Positions 10,866 through 22,195 of a stretch of 64,000 bases of DNA are shown here, piece after piece. A program made the position numbers and the translations under genes. The notes under the pieces are model-generated. The model saw nothing but the letters and a program-made list of their open reading frames with translations. It had not been told where the DNA came from and ran no database searches. The DNA is from Ananas comosus (taxonomy: Eukaryota > Streptophyta > Magnoliopsida > Poales > Bromeliaceae): positions 7,905,691 through 7,969,690 of the forward strand of contig NC_033633.1 in the NCBI RefSeq assembly GCF_001540865.1, in the 5' to 3' direction. How positions within the stretch are numbered: the stretch's first letter is position 1; each line of letters opens with the position of its first letter.

Positions 10866-12863
10866 CTAATAATGCAATTTCAGGTCTCGATACATTTTGG
10901 TGCCGCCCGGGTGAACGCTATAGGGAGATTGATGCGCTTCTTGCATAATCGCCCTCCGAAGATTGTCGTCCTTAGGCACGCACCAACGGTCTCGATATCG
11001 TAGAGTGCCGTCGGTCCCAATGCCAAAATCATCGGCACCACCGGTCTCAACTTTTCCCCGTATCTTTTGGAGAAATTCATCCGATGCTTGTAATTCTTTG
11101 ATCTTTTCTAACAAGGTCGGTTGCATTACCAATGTGGCAAGCGTTTCCGGCACTCCCGACGCCACCACTTCTAGACCAAACCGCTGCATCTCTTTTGGCA
11201 AGGCCGGTTGGGGTGTAATTTTCGTTGCCAAATTCTCTGCCGACTTTCGACTTAAGGCATCGGCCACGACATTCGCTTTCCTGGGGTGGTAGAGAATCGT
11301 GACATCATAATCTTTGAGCAACTCTAACCACCGCCGCTGTCGCAAGTTTAGCTCCTTTTGGATGAACAAGTATTTGAGACTCTTAGGATCGGTATAAATC
11401 TCACAATGCTCCCGATACAAGTAATGCCTCCACAATTTCAGCACGAAGATAACCGCCGCTAGTTCAAGATCGTGAGTCGGGTAGTTCTTTTCATAACTCT
11501 TTAGTTGGCGCGAAGCATAAGCTATGACTCGGCCGTTTTGCATTAAGACACATCCGAGTCTGACGTATGAAGCGTCACTGTATACGACATAACTCTCTCC
11601 CGGTGTAGGCAAGGCGAGCACCGGAGTAGATGTCAGTCTATTCTTTAGCTCTTCAAGGCTCCGCTCACACTCGGGGCCCCAAACATACTTCACCCCTTTG
11701 TGCGTAAGGCGCGTTAGTGGAGTTGTTATCTTAGCAAACCCCTCCACGAACCGCCGGTAGTAGCCCGCAAGTCCAAGGAAGCTACGAATTTTCGCCACAC
11801 TTGTCGGGCGAGGCCAATCTTTAATCGCCTCTACTTTCTTTGGGTCCACTGAGATGCCTTCTCCGGAAATAACATGACCCAAGAAGGTAACCCCCGAATG
11901 CCAAAACTCACATTTCTTCAATTTTGCATAAAGCTTTTCCTTCCGGAGTACCTCCAATACGAGCCTTAAATGCTCTTCGTGTTCTTCTTCGGTCCGAGAA
12001 TACACCAATACGTCGTCAATGAATACCACGACGCACCGGTCCAATAGCGGACGGAAGACTCTATTCATCAGGTCCATAAATGCTGCCGAGGCATTCGTAA
12101 GCCCAAACGGCATCACCGTGAACTCATAATGGCCATACGGTGTACGGTACGCCGTTTTGTGCACATCTTTGGGCCGTATCTTCAATTGATGATACCCCGA
12201 CTGCAGATCAATCTTAGAATATACCCTTGACCCTTGCAACTGATCGAATAGATCATCAATCCTAGGCAACGGGTACTTGTTCTTAATCGTCACCTTGTTC
12301 AACTCGCGATAATCGACGCAGAGTCGAAGTGTGCCGTCCTTCTTCTTTACAAATAGCACTGGAGCTCCCCACGGAGACACGCTCGGCCGCACAAAGCCTT
12401 TATCGAGCAAGTCTTGCAACTGGGCTTTTAGCTCCTTTAACTCTACCGGTGCCATTCTATTCGGAGCCTTCGAAACTGGCGCTGCCCCAGGAATCAAGTC
12501 AATGACAAACTCGACTTCCCGGTTCGGGGGCAGTCCCCGTAACTCCGCCGAAAACACGTCTGGATACTCGCATACGACTTGGATATTTTCTAATTCCGGA
12601 TGTTCCTTTTGAGGGTCTACGATGGTCGCCAAGTAAGCTTTGCAACCACCCTTGATCATTTTCTTCGCCCTCACCGACGATATGGTCGCCGCGAAACGCG
12701 CACCTTTACACGCCTTATAGACCATCTCCTCTTGGTTAGGCTCACGAAAAGTGATAACCTTCCTTTCGCAATCGATAACCGCGTAATACTTGGAGAGCCA
12801 ATTGGTGCCCAAGATTACGTCAAATCCCCACAATTGCTTCAGCACTAACAAGTCGATCAGCAT
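10866..12863 (-). pseudogene. Element 1 reverse transcriptase and RNase H
   Basis: This is the polymerase part that copies element RNA into DNA and removes the RNA strand. It opens with the end of the protease ([20 protein letters not shown]). The reverse transcriptase follows with the blocks [30 protein letters not shown], and the catalytic FIDDVLVYS. RNase H begins at [15 protein letters not shown], with [18 protein letters not shown] after it; YTDPKSL has Pro where relatives here have His. The integrase zinc-binding histidines ([11 protein letters not shown]) end the segment. Two successive TAG codons at 10866-10868 and 10863-10865 replace the WW seen at this place in elements 2 and 3. The frame is the same as gag and integrase. 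Confidence 0.92.
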
Positions 12864-12878
12864 GATCCAATTGCCTAT

Positions 12879-13166
12879 CTATACTGGACAGTCCAGACAT
12901 TCATCATGCACATGAAATGTAAGCCCAGGTGCTGTCACCGTCCAATAATCCTCATAATGCGTGACCTTTATGTCATGAGCTAGTGCAAATGATGTTGTAA
13001 TGAATGATTGAGATGCACCCGTATCGAATATAGCTCTAGCTCTAGTGCCTCTGATAAGAATAATACCTGCCACGACGTCGTCGGGAATGGTAATAGGCGG
13101 CTCCTCCACTTGAGTGGCAAATACCCGCCCACTAGGTGCTCGGGAGGCCTCCGGCTGACGAGGCAC
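12879..13166 (-). pseudogene. Element 1 aspartic protease
   Basis: Retropepsin-type protease that would cut the Gag-Pol polyprotein. The active-site motif is intact: RAIFDTGASQSFI. It is preceded by the linker PRQPEASRAPSGRVFATQVEE, which also occurs in element 3. A TAG at 12879-12881 replaces a Gln found in element 3 (VQIDDW), and the frame then continues into the reverse transcriptase. Another TAG at 13215-13217 separates it from gag; no frameshift lies between. Confidence 0.85.
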
Positions 13167-13214
13167 CGATGATCGTCCAGCAGATACCGCGGGTGGCAGT
13201 CCCGCCAGCTGTCG

Positions 13215-14384
13215 CTAAGTGTACTGAACCGAGGTTGAGGACGGGGCTGGGGATGCGCCGCCCGGGCATTCTCGGCCGATATGTCCCGGTTGGCTGCATC
13301 GGTAACACCGCCCCTCCCGCTGTGGGCAACCAGCAACCCGGTGGTCTCCGCCACATATCATGCACGGGTAGGTAATCTGGCTCCTTCCACCCTGCCACTG
13401 TGATCGCTGAGGTCGCGGGGGTCGCTTAGAACTCGACTGACCCGCCGATCCACCAGCAGGTCGCTTCTTGGTCCTCTCCCTTTCCCTATCCTTCTCCAAC
13501 GTATCGCGCTCATCCCACGCAATGGCATTCCCGCGCTCCACCCAAAGCGCGCGGTTAAGAACCTCCTCATAGGTCTTCAGGCGGAATGCATGAATGACCT
13601 TGAAAATCTCGGGTCGCAACCCGCGCTCAAACACCTCCGCTCGGTCCCTATCACCGTGAACCAAGCCCGGCACGCAGTTAATCATGTGCGTGAATTCCCT
13701 TTCGTACTCCCGCACCGTTCGGCTTCCTTGCCTTAGCTTCCGAAAATCCTCCTTGATTTTTCTTTTGTCACTCTCGGGGAAATACTCCATAAGAAGCATC
13801 TCCCGAAACGCCTCCCAAGAAATAAAAGCGTGCTCTAGCGAGTGATTTCTCTTCGCCTGATTCCACCACAACCCAGCCGACCCATCAAAGCAATGAGCCG
13901 CAAGGTGAACCTTATCCTTCTCGAGGGTATAGATATCCTTGAACAACGCCTCCATCGCGGCTAACCAATTCTCCGTCACCTACGGATCCTTCACATTGCC
14001 GACAAAGGTCGGAGGGTTGAATCGCTTGAATGCCGTCAGTGCCGCCAACGTACGCTCCTGCTCGGCCTCAAGTACATCGGGAACAGGAGCCGATGAACCC
14101 GATACCGTCGGAGGAATAGCCATCACCGGTGCTGCCGCCACCGCAGGAGGTGGTGCTACAGGAGCAGCAGGTGCAGGTGGATCTCTCGGCACAGATGCCG
14201 CCGCTGTCGCCTGTCGCGCCATCATCTCATAGAGCTGTCCAATCTGCTCCCCTTGTTGCCGCATAGCCCCAGCCAAAGCCGTCATCTGGGCTCGCAGCTC
14301 GCGCACTTCATCCGATCCCGTCTGCTCGGGCACTTCATCGGGCAGTGCCGAAGCGGCTCTACGCGTGTAGTGTCTCGGGGACAT
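13215..14384 (-). pseudogene. Element 1 Gag with two zinc knuckles
   Basis: Gag forms the particle that packages element RNA. ATG at 14384 starts MSPRHYTRRAASALPDEV, followed by a heptad-like region (VRELRAQMTALAGAMRQQ) that probably forms a coiled coil, and an Ala/Pro-rich linker. A TAG at 13980-13982 interrupts the reading at KDP*VTENW. The gag core follows with AGLWWNQAKR, WEAFREMLLMEYFP and VREYEREFTHMI. After a basic linker come two zinc knuckles, CMICGGDHRVAGC and CYRCSQPGHIGREC. The segment ends at a TAG (13215-13217) with the frame open beyond it into protease. Total length, about 390 codons, is normal for the family. Confidence 0.9.
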
Positions 14385-14722
14385 TGTTCCTGAAACGCAT
14401 CACACGCATTAGTACTCGACACACGTGACTCTTACACGTTCCAAGTAACTACCCAATTAAGCGAAAGCACAAGCCTAATTATTTTCACTCTCGGGGTTAT
14501 GTGGTCGGCCGCCCCACAAGGTCCCTTAAGTAGACAATAATTAAGCCTTTTAGTCCATCTCTACTTCCTTCTAGAGAAGTGTTATCGTTGACCCAATCAC
14601 TCGTTTTTGCATAAACCAAGTCCACGTTAAACGTTTCCTAAGCTCCTAAGGTCTCCAATCCCTAGGGTTCCTGGGTCATTCCTAGACTTTTGCTTTCCAC
14701 TTCTCTCTGATACCATTATATC
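14385..14722 (-). other. Leader of element 1 with primer binding site
   Basis: Untranslated leader between the 5' LTR and gag. The primer binding site TGGTATCAGAGAG lies at 14715-14703 on the minus strand, 7 bases after the LTR end, and matches the 3' end of initiator methionine tRNA over TGGTATCAGAG. I see nothing else definite in the remaining 310 bases. Confidence 0.8.
14703..14715 (-). promoter_or_regulatory. Primer binding site, initiator Met-tRNA type
   Basis: TGGTATCAGAGAG on the minus strand is complementary to the 3' end of initiator methionine tRNA for the first 11 bases. It fixes both the element orientation and the inner end of the 5' LTR. Confidence 0.85.
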
Positions 14723-17196
14723 TGTCACGCCCCAATCCCCGCCAATTTGGTCGGGTTCGGGTCACGCCGACAGACGCCGAACGGACAGAGCCTCCCCTGT
14801 CCGTCCAAGGCTCTAAACCATGTATAGTGAAGCAATCAAACAATGTGATTAACATTTATACAAGGCTTGCACGAGGGCAAGCAACAACGGAAGCGAAAGC
14901 TCTAAGCTAAATACATTCACCCATACCTGATACTTGATTGCTTTTGCACCAAATAAAAGTAAACTAAACTATTACAATTCATGCTTTCATTCGTAATTCT
15001 TTACATTTAGCCATTCGCCCAAAATTACATATTGTTTCCAACTTTACAACTTGCTAAATCAACAAAAGAAGTTGATACATGTATACAAAAAGGGAATGAC
15101 TACAAAATATAAAATAGTCCCGGTGGCCACTATCTACGGCGCTAAACCTTTGCCTCGGTCCTTCGCCGCCCCGCTCGTGCTAGGACCTGTAGGGTTAGTG
15201 GTGTGAGAACTAAACAAAGTTCCTAGTGGGCTCGGCATCCGACCTCGCCGACTTACCCACTAGGTCTATCCAGGCATAAGTATTTCAAAGGAAGGAAAGT
15301 AACCATTACTAATGCAACTAATACTATGCCTGCAAGAAAGAAGTCAGCGGATACATATATAATTCAATGCGATAATGGAAATGCATGCATGCTCCAATCA
15401 TAAATACGCTTTGGCTCTTACCCAATCTTGCCGGTTAACTTTGTTAACCCCAATAACTCATAACCCAAATCCCGTCATAACAGGGGGCCTTGAACCACCC
15501 CTAGGGACCGTCGTTGGGGACCTCGCTCCCCAAGGTGACTATTTTCGAAAACTCGCCGCTTGAGGAGGAGCTACCACCCTCAAGCCAAGACGTATCATGA
15601 GTATTGATCAAATCCCCAACTTGAGGATGCTTAGCCACTAGTTACAATGCCACCTTCATGCTAGGTTCTTTACCCATTTGTTCATGTCATTTGCTAATCA
15701 TTTTTGTCACAATGTCACTATGGTTAAACCTATGTTTAACACTTACTTATCAATGCCAATCTATCTCTCTATTGTCAATGTCATAGGTACTTACCATTGT
15801 CGAGTCCAAGTCTCACAATCATGCAATCTGTAGGGTTCAACAATACATGTCCATCATGGTTCCATATCTTTCTACTTTCCGATACATTAGAGAAAACATA
15901 ATGACACAACCCAAGTTCACACGTAAATTAACCCTAATATGCATGAGTGACTTTACAATCATATGTTCAAAATAGAGAAATAGACATAGAAGGGAATCCA
16001 ACGATTCCGGCGTACACCCCCCACCTCTAATGATCGTGTGGGTGTAGAATGTGACGACTCCCGAACTTTACGAAAACCGATTCCGCGCCCTATAACCAAA
16101 ATAGTGCCATATTAGGCCCTTTTACACATGTACTACTCTTTAGCATTTTCGTAAAATTAAACGAAGTTGTGCCACGCGTTTAGGACACCCCCAATTAGGT
16201 TTCTACGGGGTCAATTCATCTCCAAAAAAATCCTAGGGCAAAAGCCCAAATTTTCAAGCCCTGACAATGTCATTTAGGGTTCCCCCATGAATCGATCTCA
16301 ACCCTAAGCAAACAATAGCTTAGGATCTTCTAAGAAGCATCCTAGCAAGGTTTCTAGACCTTTGGAACCAACCCTAGGGCTCCTAACACAACTTCCAAGG
16401 GTTCACCATGAGAGCACCTTGAGCTCTCATGGTTACCTTATTGTTCATGGCTCAAAAGAGCCTCTAAAGCCCCTAGGGAGCACAAAGCTCCAATTCTCTA
16501 AACCAAAATTCAAACCCTAGAGGATAACCTTACAAAACTCACCTCTAGTCCAAACTCCACCAAGATTCTTCTTTTTGGAGAGCTCCTAGAACCTCCAAAG
16601 CACCAAATCCACCTTCTTCTCCAAGTTCTTCTTCTTCTTCTCCAAGCTCTAGAGGGGTTCTAGAGAGAGAAAGAGAGAAAATGAGAGGGGAAGAGAGGCT
16701 ATGGGAGAGAGAGGATGGCCATATATAGTGTTGTAATAATTGCCCTTAAGCCCCTCCACTTGTTTCCCATTGATCTGCCCAGACTAGGCATTTTTCGCCT
16801 TCGGGGACCGGTCTCTCCGACCAGGGACCGGTTCCCGAACAATGGGTTTCCCGGACTTAGCCAAATTTTCGGGTTTTTCAGCTGGCTGCGCAGCGGGGGA
16901 CCGGTCTTTCCCTCAGGGACCGGTCTCCCGAGAACCGGTCTCACCACCAGGGACCCGATGCCTCAGGATTTCCTGGCAAGCTACGCGTACGGGGACCGGT
17001 CTCTCCTTCAGGGACCGGTCCCCGAGAGCTCAAAATCTGGGACTTAGCCAGATTTTGAAATCTCACTTTCTCAGGTCCCTTTGCACTATATATATAGGCT
17101 CCAACACACTTAGGGCCTATACCCACTCGTTCAACTCCGCGTCCCGCTCATTTCGACGGAACTCTGCACAACTTACGAGGGATGTGGTATGTTACA
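14723..17196 (-). repeat. 5' LTR of element 1
   Basis: A 2474-bp LTR reading TGTAACATACC at 17196 to GGGGCGTGACA at 14723. U3 holds a TATA-like run TATATATA at about 17088-17096, eight ACCGGT-type motifs (17020-16804, six intact), and a second TATATA at about 16723-16728 upstream of a pyrimidine-rich stretch. The central part (about 15600-16700) and the 3' part (14723-15600) carry no gene; short ORFs in them are not supported by any domain. Confidence 0.93.
16804..17020 (-). promoter_or_regulatory. GACCGGTC palindrome array in U3 of element 1
   Basis: Eight positions carry the motif, six with an intact ACCGGT core. They sit between two TATA-like runs. The same eight positions are recognisable in the 3' LTR at 9220-9440, where three have lost the core by single substitutions (for example GGGACTGGTC and GGGACCAATC). 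Confidence 0.55.
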
Positions 17197-17201
17197 TTGT
17201 T

Positions 17202-18109
17202 GATCCCTTGAATAAGCAAAAACAAGCTTAAGATCATCAAGAGGTTCATCTAGAACCATTTCTAGGTCATTTGAACCAAGCCCTAAGGATCTACCATGAA
17301 GCCCTAAGGTTTTTTGTCATGAACTCATGGGTTCAACATGAGATCTCTAGGTTGTTTCTAATCTTGCAAGAAGCTCAAAACCAAAGATTTAGGGTATAAA
17401 ACCAAGCCCTAACCAAGGTCTTGCAAGAAACCTTACCTTAGCCCACTAGCTCACCAAGCTCCGCCTTGTAGGAGAGCTCTAGATCATCTAAACCTCCAAA
17501 AATCTCCAAATCCTTCTCTAACTCCTCCAAAATCCACCTTGGGAGAGCTCCTAGAGAGAGAGGGAGAGAAATGAGAGAGAAGAGAGTGTTCACTACTGTG
17601 AATGGGAGAGAGGGGGTGTGGGGTCTATTATAGACTGCCACAATTGTAAATAAACCCTCTAACAATTCTTATTTACAACAGACTTCACTTTGCTGTTCGG
17701 GACACAGTGTACCAGTGACACGGGATGGCATCACCAGTACGCCCCCCTGTTCACTGTCCAAACCCGAGAGCTGATTGTTCTCGGGTGGCAGCGGGGTACC
17801 GGTACTCTTATGATGCTTAACCGGTTAACCAGCTTGACAAAGGCAAACCCAAGAGTAATCTGCTCTCGATCTGCCGCAGTGTACCGGTGACACCCCTGGG
17901 GCTTCACCGGTTAACAAACTCCCAGACTGCTGTTTAAGCTCCGTTTCGCTCCAATCAATGCTAAAACCCTTTAATCTCTCTTAGAACTCATCTTTAACCC
18001 TTCCAACATTGTTGGAATACCAATTGGATTTTGTCCGACTATTTCTCTCGCACACTTTGGTTAATTTGACTAAAGTTCGATATAATCTACCGAGTTTCGG
18101 TATATTACA
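17202..18109 (-). repeat. Right fragment of the family C LTR (minus), with U3
   Basis: On the minus strand it starts TGTAATATACCGAAA at 18109, closely like the LTRs of element 3 (29284, 39414), and shares the phrase CGAACTTTAGTCAAATT. It continues at 4426 once element 1 is removed. Its U3 region (about 17700-17915) has a mixed set of palindromes, including AACCGGTT and GTACCGGTAC. It inserted into the RNase H region of the copia element; the duplicated copy of its flank GAAAT would lie outside the window. Confidence 0.75.
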
Positions 18110-18396
18110 GAAATGGTGGGCTGTTTCTTAGCAGATCAGGAGATAAGATTGGGACCGAGAAAAACGCAATAGCCAGAAGTAGAGCGACGTGTATCGGGAC
18201 AACCAGCCCAATCAGCATCGGCAAACGCCACAAGAGAAGGATTGACACAGCGAGAGAGTGGAAGACCATAAGATAGGGTCACTCGAATAAAACTTAGAAT
18301 ACGCTTGACGGCTTGCATATGTGGTTCATGAGGCGTCTGCAAATACTGAGCAACAGAGTTGACAGCATACGAAATATCCGGTCTCGTGAAGGTAAG
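18110..18396 (-). pseudogene. Copia RNase H, truncated
   Basis: The frame follows the reverse transcriptase after a stop at 18397-18399. It includes VKRILSFIRVTLSYGLPL, then the RNase H start FADADWAGCPDTRRSTSGYC with the catalytic Asp. After FLGPNLIS a TGA replaces the usual Trp; the sequence then reads SAKKQPTIS and stops at the family C LTR, so the C-terminal half is missing. Confidence 0.85.
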
Positions 18397-19466
18397 CTAC
18401 TGCGGAGCACCAACAAGCTGACGATAGATATAAGGATCGTCAAGAAAACGTCCCTCATGAGACGAGAGGCGAGAGGCCGGAGAAAGAGGACTAGAGACAG
18501 GCTTACAATCAAGAAAGCCATGGCGTTGAAGTAGTTGATGCACATATTTGTGCTGAGTCGGATGAAGACCAGAAGAAGACAGAGTAACCTCAATGCCCAA
18601 GAAATAATAGAGCAGTCCGAGATTCTTCATAGCAAACTCACGTTGTAGGGTGACAATGAGAGCCTCCAAAAGAGAGAAGGAGCTGCCAGTGTTAATAATA
18701 TCATCAACGTATAAAAGAAGAACGAGAGTGCCAGAAGAGGAATGAGAAACAAACATTGAGGGATCCGCGGTACTGCCGACAAAACTAAGTTCAGAAAGAA
18801 ATGAAGTGAACCGCTGAAACCAAGCCTGAGGGGCCTGCTTAAGACCATAGATTGCCTTGCGGAGACGACAAACGTGATAAGGATGAGAGGGGTCCACAAA
18901 ACCCGGTGGTTGTGCCATATAAACCTCTTCAGAGAGAGTTCCATGAAGAAAAGCATTCTTCACATCAAGTTATCGAAGAGACCAACCAGAGGATAATGCC
19001 ACAGAGAGAACAGTACGAATAGTGGTCGCCTTGACAACGGGAGAAAAAGTCTCATCGAAATCAACACCTCGTTGTTGTTTGTAACCCTAGCAACAAGGCG
19101 AGCCTTGAGACGCTCAAGAGAACCATTCGCCTTCTGCTTGACCTTATATACCCATTTACATCCAATGAGATTAACGGAAGAATGAGGAGGAACGAGATCC
19201 CAAGTAGCATTAGTCAGTAAGGCATCAAATTTCTCAGCCATGGCAGCACGCCAATCTGCATTCTGAAAAGCCTCATAAAAAGAAGTAGGCTCAGTAGGAA
19301 GAGTAGAATGGGCAGAAGCAAGTAAGGAAATAGACCCTGTGGAATCCTTAGTCATAGAGCGAGTGAGCATAGAATAGGTACGGGCAGGCAGCGGAGCCAC
19401 AGAAGATAAAGGAGAGGAGACAGTAGCAGGCTGAGGAGGTGGATTATCAGAGGAGGTAAGTGGCAC
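18397..19466 (-). pseudogene. Copia reverse transcriptase
   Basis: It copies element RNA into DNA. The N-terminal part (19466-about 19090) has FQNADWRAAMAEKFDAL and GCKWVYKVKQKANGSLERLK. A frameshift near 19080, after LKARLVAR, moves the rest to another frame. The second part (18963-18397) starts [19 protein letters not shown] as MKNAFLHG and contains the catalytic LLLYVDDII and later YYFLGIEV. It ends at a stop after YRQLVGAPQ. The domain order and motifs are typical of copia elements; the frameshift inactivates it. Confidence 0.9.
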
Positions 19467-19508
19467 ATCAGTAGCGGATGGAGAAAGAGCAGCAGGCCGG
19501 CTGGCGTG

Positions 19509-20510
19509 TCATCTGGTATAGACCCGGAGCTCAGATGGACCAACGACAGTGGCAACATTCTTAGGACCAACCTGTGGAGCATCAAAATGCAAGCTAGAAG
19601 GAAATATTGATAAGTCCTCAGACGGTGAAACCAATGTGTGTGAACCAATATCAGGAGGAGGACTTGTGAAGTAGAAGCCAGAAATCGCATCAAGAGTGGC
19701 AGGACTTTCACCTAGTAAAGGCGGATTAGAGAGAAAATTTTGAAACATTTGCAAGTTGGAAAATAAGGACGAGGAGGAAGAAAAAAATTTAGACAAACAA
19801 GAGTAAGGAAAAACATGTTCAACAAATGTAACATGGCGAGAAATAAAGATTTTACCAGTACTTGGATATAGACAGCGAAATTCTTTATGTTTGTCAAAAA
19901 GACCCAAGAAGAAACAAGGAAGTGACCGGGGAGCGAGCTTGTGAGCTGCAATGTCCTGTACATCGGGATAACATAAACATCCAAAAACACTAACAAGTTG
20001 CAAGTCAGGAAAAGCACAACCATGCACAATGTCATATAGCGATCGTCCTTTTAAAACAGTGAGAGATGGAATTCTATTCACAAGAAAAACGGCAGTTTGA
20101 ATAGCCTCAGCCCAGAACCGAGGAGGTAAACAAGCTTGAAAAAGTAGGCTTCTAACAACGTTAGATAAATGCCTATGCTTCTTCTCAGCAAGACCATTTT
20201 GTTGAAGAGTATAAGGACAAGAAAATATGTGAATAATGTCATTTTGTAAACAAAGAGTAGAAAACTTCTCATTTACAAATTCAGTGCCATTGTCGGACTG
20301 GAAAATTTTTATCGAGCTATAGAATATGTTTTCAACCATTCTTTTAAACTCCAAAAATTTGTCAAAAATTTCTTGTTTAGATTTTAAAAGATAAAGCCAA
20401 GATAATCGAGAGTAATCATCAATAAAAATAGCATAATACTTGTAGCCAGAGAGTGAGAGAATAGGTGATTGCCATACATCCGAATGAACAATATAAAAAA
20501 GAAAAACGAA
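19509..20510 (-). pseudogene. Copia integrase core
   Basis: The integrase catalytic core inserts element DNA. After a TAG (20511-20513) the same frame reads FIDDYSRLSW (first catalytic Asp), FQSDNGTEFVNEKF (second Asp) and QNGLAEKKHRHLSNVVRSLL (Glu region). It runs on through GCLCYPDVQD and SRHVTFVEHVFP, the usual C-terminal region of copia integrase, and stops at 19509. The frame then stays open into the reverse-transcriptase segment. Confidence 0.88.
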
Positions 20511-21104
20511 CTAAGATTCTGAATCATTAAACGAAAGTTTGACATGTTTTTCCATATTGCAAGCATTACAAACAGATAATTTTAAAATAGAATCTGAGAT
20601 AATTTTATTATTTTTAAGGAATGTAGAAAGAACAGAAAAACTAGGGTGACCTAACCGTTTATGCCAAATATTACTATTAACCCTAGATGCAACTAGTGCT
20701 AGCTGTTGCTTATTTCCGACACTTGCAACTTTAGAAGAGAGTGGATAGAGAGATGTTCCCGAACTAGGGCATCGAAGAAGCTCCGTCCCGGCTTCCTTGT
20801 CCTTCACAGAAAAATCATAAGAGTCGAACTCAAAAAGAAAATTATTATCATGACAGAACTGGCGTTCGGAAAGCAAATTTTTCTTAATAGAGGGAACCAC
20901 AAGAACATTTTTAAGAGCAAAGGATTTAGAGGAGGAATGCAACTGAGTTTCACCTGTCTGAGTAATATCAAGTAAATTTTCATTGCCAACAAGAATTTTT
21001 TCATGGCCTTTATAAGGTATAGAGGTTGAGAGAATACCAGAAGTTGCGGTCATGTGATTAGATGCTCCGGTGTCAGGATACCACACTTCCTTACCAGATT
21101 CATG
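20511..21104 (-). pseudogene. Copia protease and pre-integrase domain
   Basis: The protease active site reads VWYPDTGASNHMT near 21075. It is followed by SSKSFALKNVLVVPSIKKNL and, in the pre-integrase domain, by WHKRLGHPSFSVL and CNACNMEKHVKLSF, which give the His and Cys residues of the integrase zinc finger. A TAG at 20511-20513 interrupts the frame; integrase continues in the same frame. Confidence 0.88.
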
Positions 21105-22082
21105 AAGGTTCATAGCAGCAAAGGTTTGAGGAAGATCATCTGCAACAAAGGAATGATTGAAGCATTGTCTGCACTGAAAAGCCGAATGATTAAAGTTGCC
21201 GCAGATCTGACATTGTGTGCCAGATTTCGGAATGTAAGGTTGATGGGTCGGAGTATAGGGTTGAGAATTATTAGGTTGAGAATGCGAATAGGCTCCAGGA
21301 GATTCACGACCAGGATATGAATTGAATCTACCGTGCGGTCCCCGACCACCGCGATATCTACCTCCACGACCTTCACGGCTTCTGCATCCACGATTTGCAT
21401 AAAGAGCTTCACCATCTATAATGGGAGTGGCTGGTGATGTCGTCAAATTAGTCCGACGTTGAACTTCAGTTTCCTCTTGCATTAGAAGTGGACAAAGTTG
21501 TTCGAAAGTGGGCTTATGTCTATGTGTATTAAAGGCACTGACAAAACCCCTATATTCTTTCGGTAACCCGAGAAGTACTGTCATGACCAAGTTATGGTTT
21601 GACTCAGATTCACCAATCGCTTATAGAGCATTACCAATCGATTTAATTTTTTGCATGTAATCGCTCATGTTCATTGAACCTTTCTTGATGCTTCGCAATT
21701 CGGACTTTAGAAAGAAAGCCGTGGAAGCAGTTTTATCAAGAAAATATGCTTCAATAGTTTTCCAAGCATCATATGCAGTTTTAGGAGAACTAGAAACAAC
21801 CATCTGTAATATGCTAAGAGAAAGGATGGCATTAATCCATAAGAGAATAGTGGTGTCTTCCTTTATCCATTTTTGATATTCGGGGTTTGCACTTATTTTG
21901 TTATCAGAAGTTTCAATAGTTTGAGGTGATATAGTACCAGTTCCATCCACATGTGATGTAACATCAAAACTCTCCAAAACATTAAGAAAAATTTGTTTCC
22001 ACACCAAATATGTGGAATCCGTGAGTTCAAATGGTATGAGAGTTTTGATGTTAATTACTGGCAGGTTTGAAGAGGAAGACAT
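21105..22082 (-). pseudogene. Copia Gag
   Basis: ATG at 22082 begins MSSSSNLPVINIKTLIPFEL, the usual N-terminal copia gag with LVWKQIFLNVLESFDV. A TAA at 21621-21623 interrupts SIGNAL*AIGE; the same frame continues through LPKEYRGFVSAFNTHRHKP, a Gly/Arg-rich linker and a zinc knuckle CQICGNFNHSAFQC. Frame upstream of the ATG is open into the solo LTR but has no meaning there. Confidence 0.87.
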
Positions 22083-22195
22083 GTTACCACCAAAAAAAAA
22101 AGATCCACCACGAGATAGACAAATTCGAAAAATAGACCAAAAAATTACAGATCCAGAGGAAAGATGAAAAAGAGTCAAAGTTGAACCCGAGATGA
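22083..22195 (-). other. Copia leader, part next to gag
   Basis: Untranslated leader, continued at 24799-25104 beyond the inserted solo LTR. It has an A-tract (10 A) just upstream of the gag ATG on the + strand reading. GATGA at 22191-22195 is one copy of the solo LTR target duplication. Confidence 0.7.

Larger units (their letters stand above)
4427..17196 (-). mobile_element. Element 1: complete Ty3/gypsy chromovirus (Tekay/Del-like), minus strand
   Basis: The element has two matching LTRs (4427-9614, which contains a later insertion, and 14723-17196), a primer site, gag, protease, reverse transcriptase, RNase H, integrase with chromodomain, and a polypurine tract, all on the minus strand. 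Both ends are flanked by TTGTT (4422-4426 and 17197-17201). It inserted into a family C LTR. The two LTRs differ by few visible bases over 4427-5297 versus 14723-15590, so insertion was not very old. The coding region stays in a single frame from 14384 to 9687 (1566 codons) but carries five TAG stops, so this copy cannot make a full polyprotein. Confidence 0.93.
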
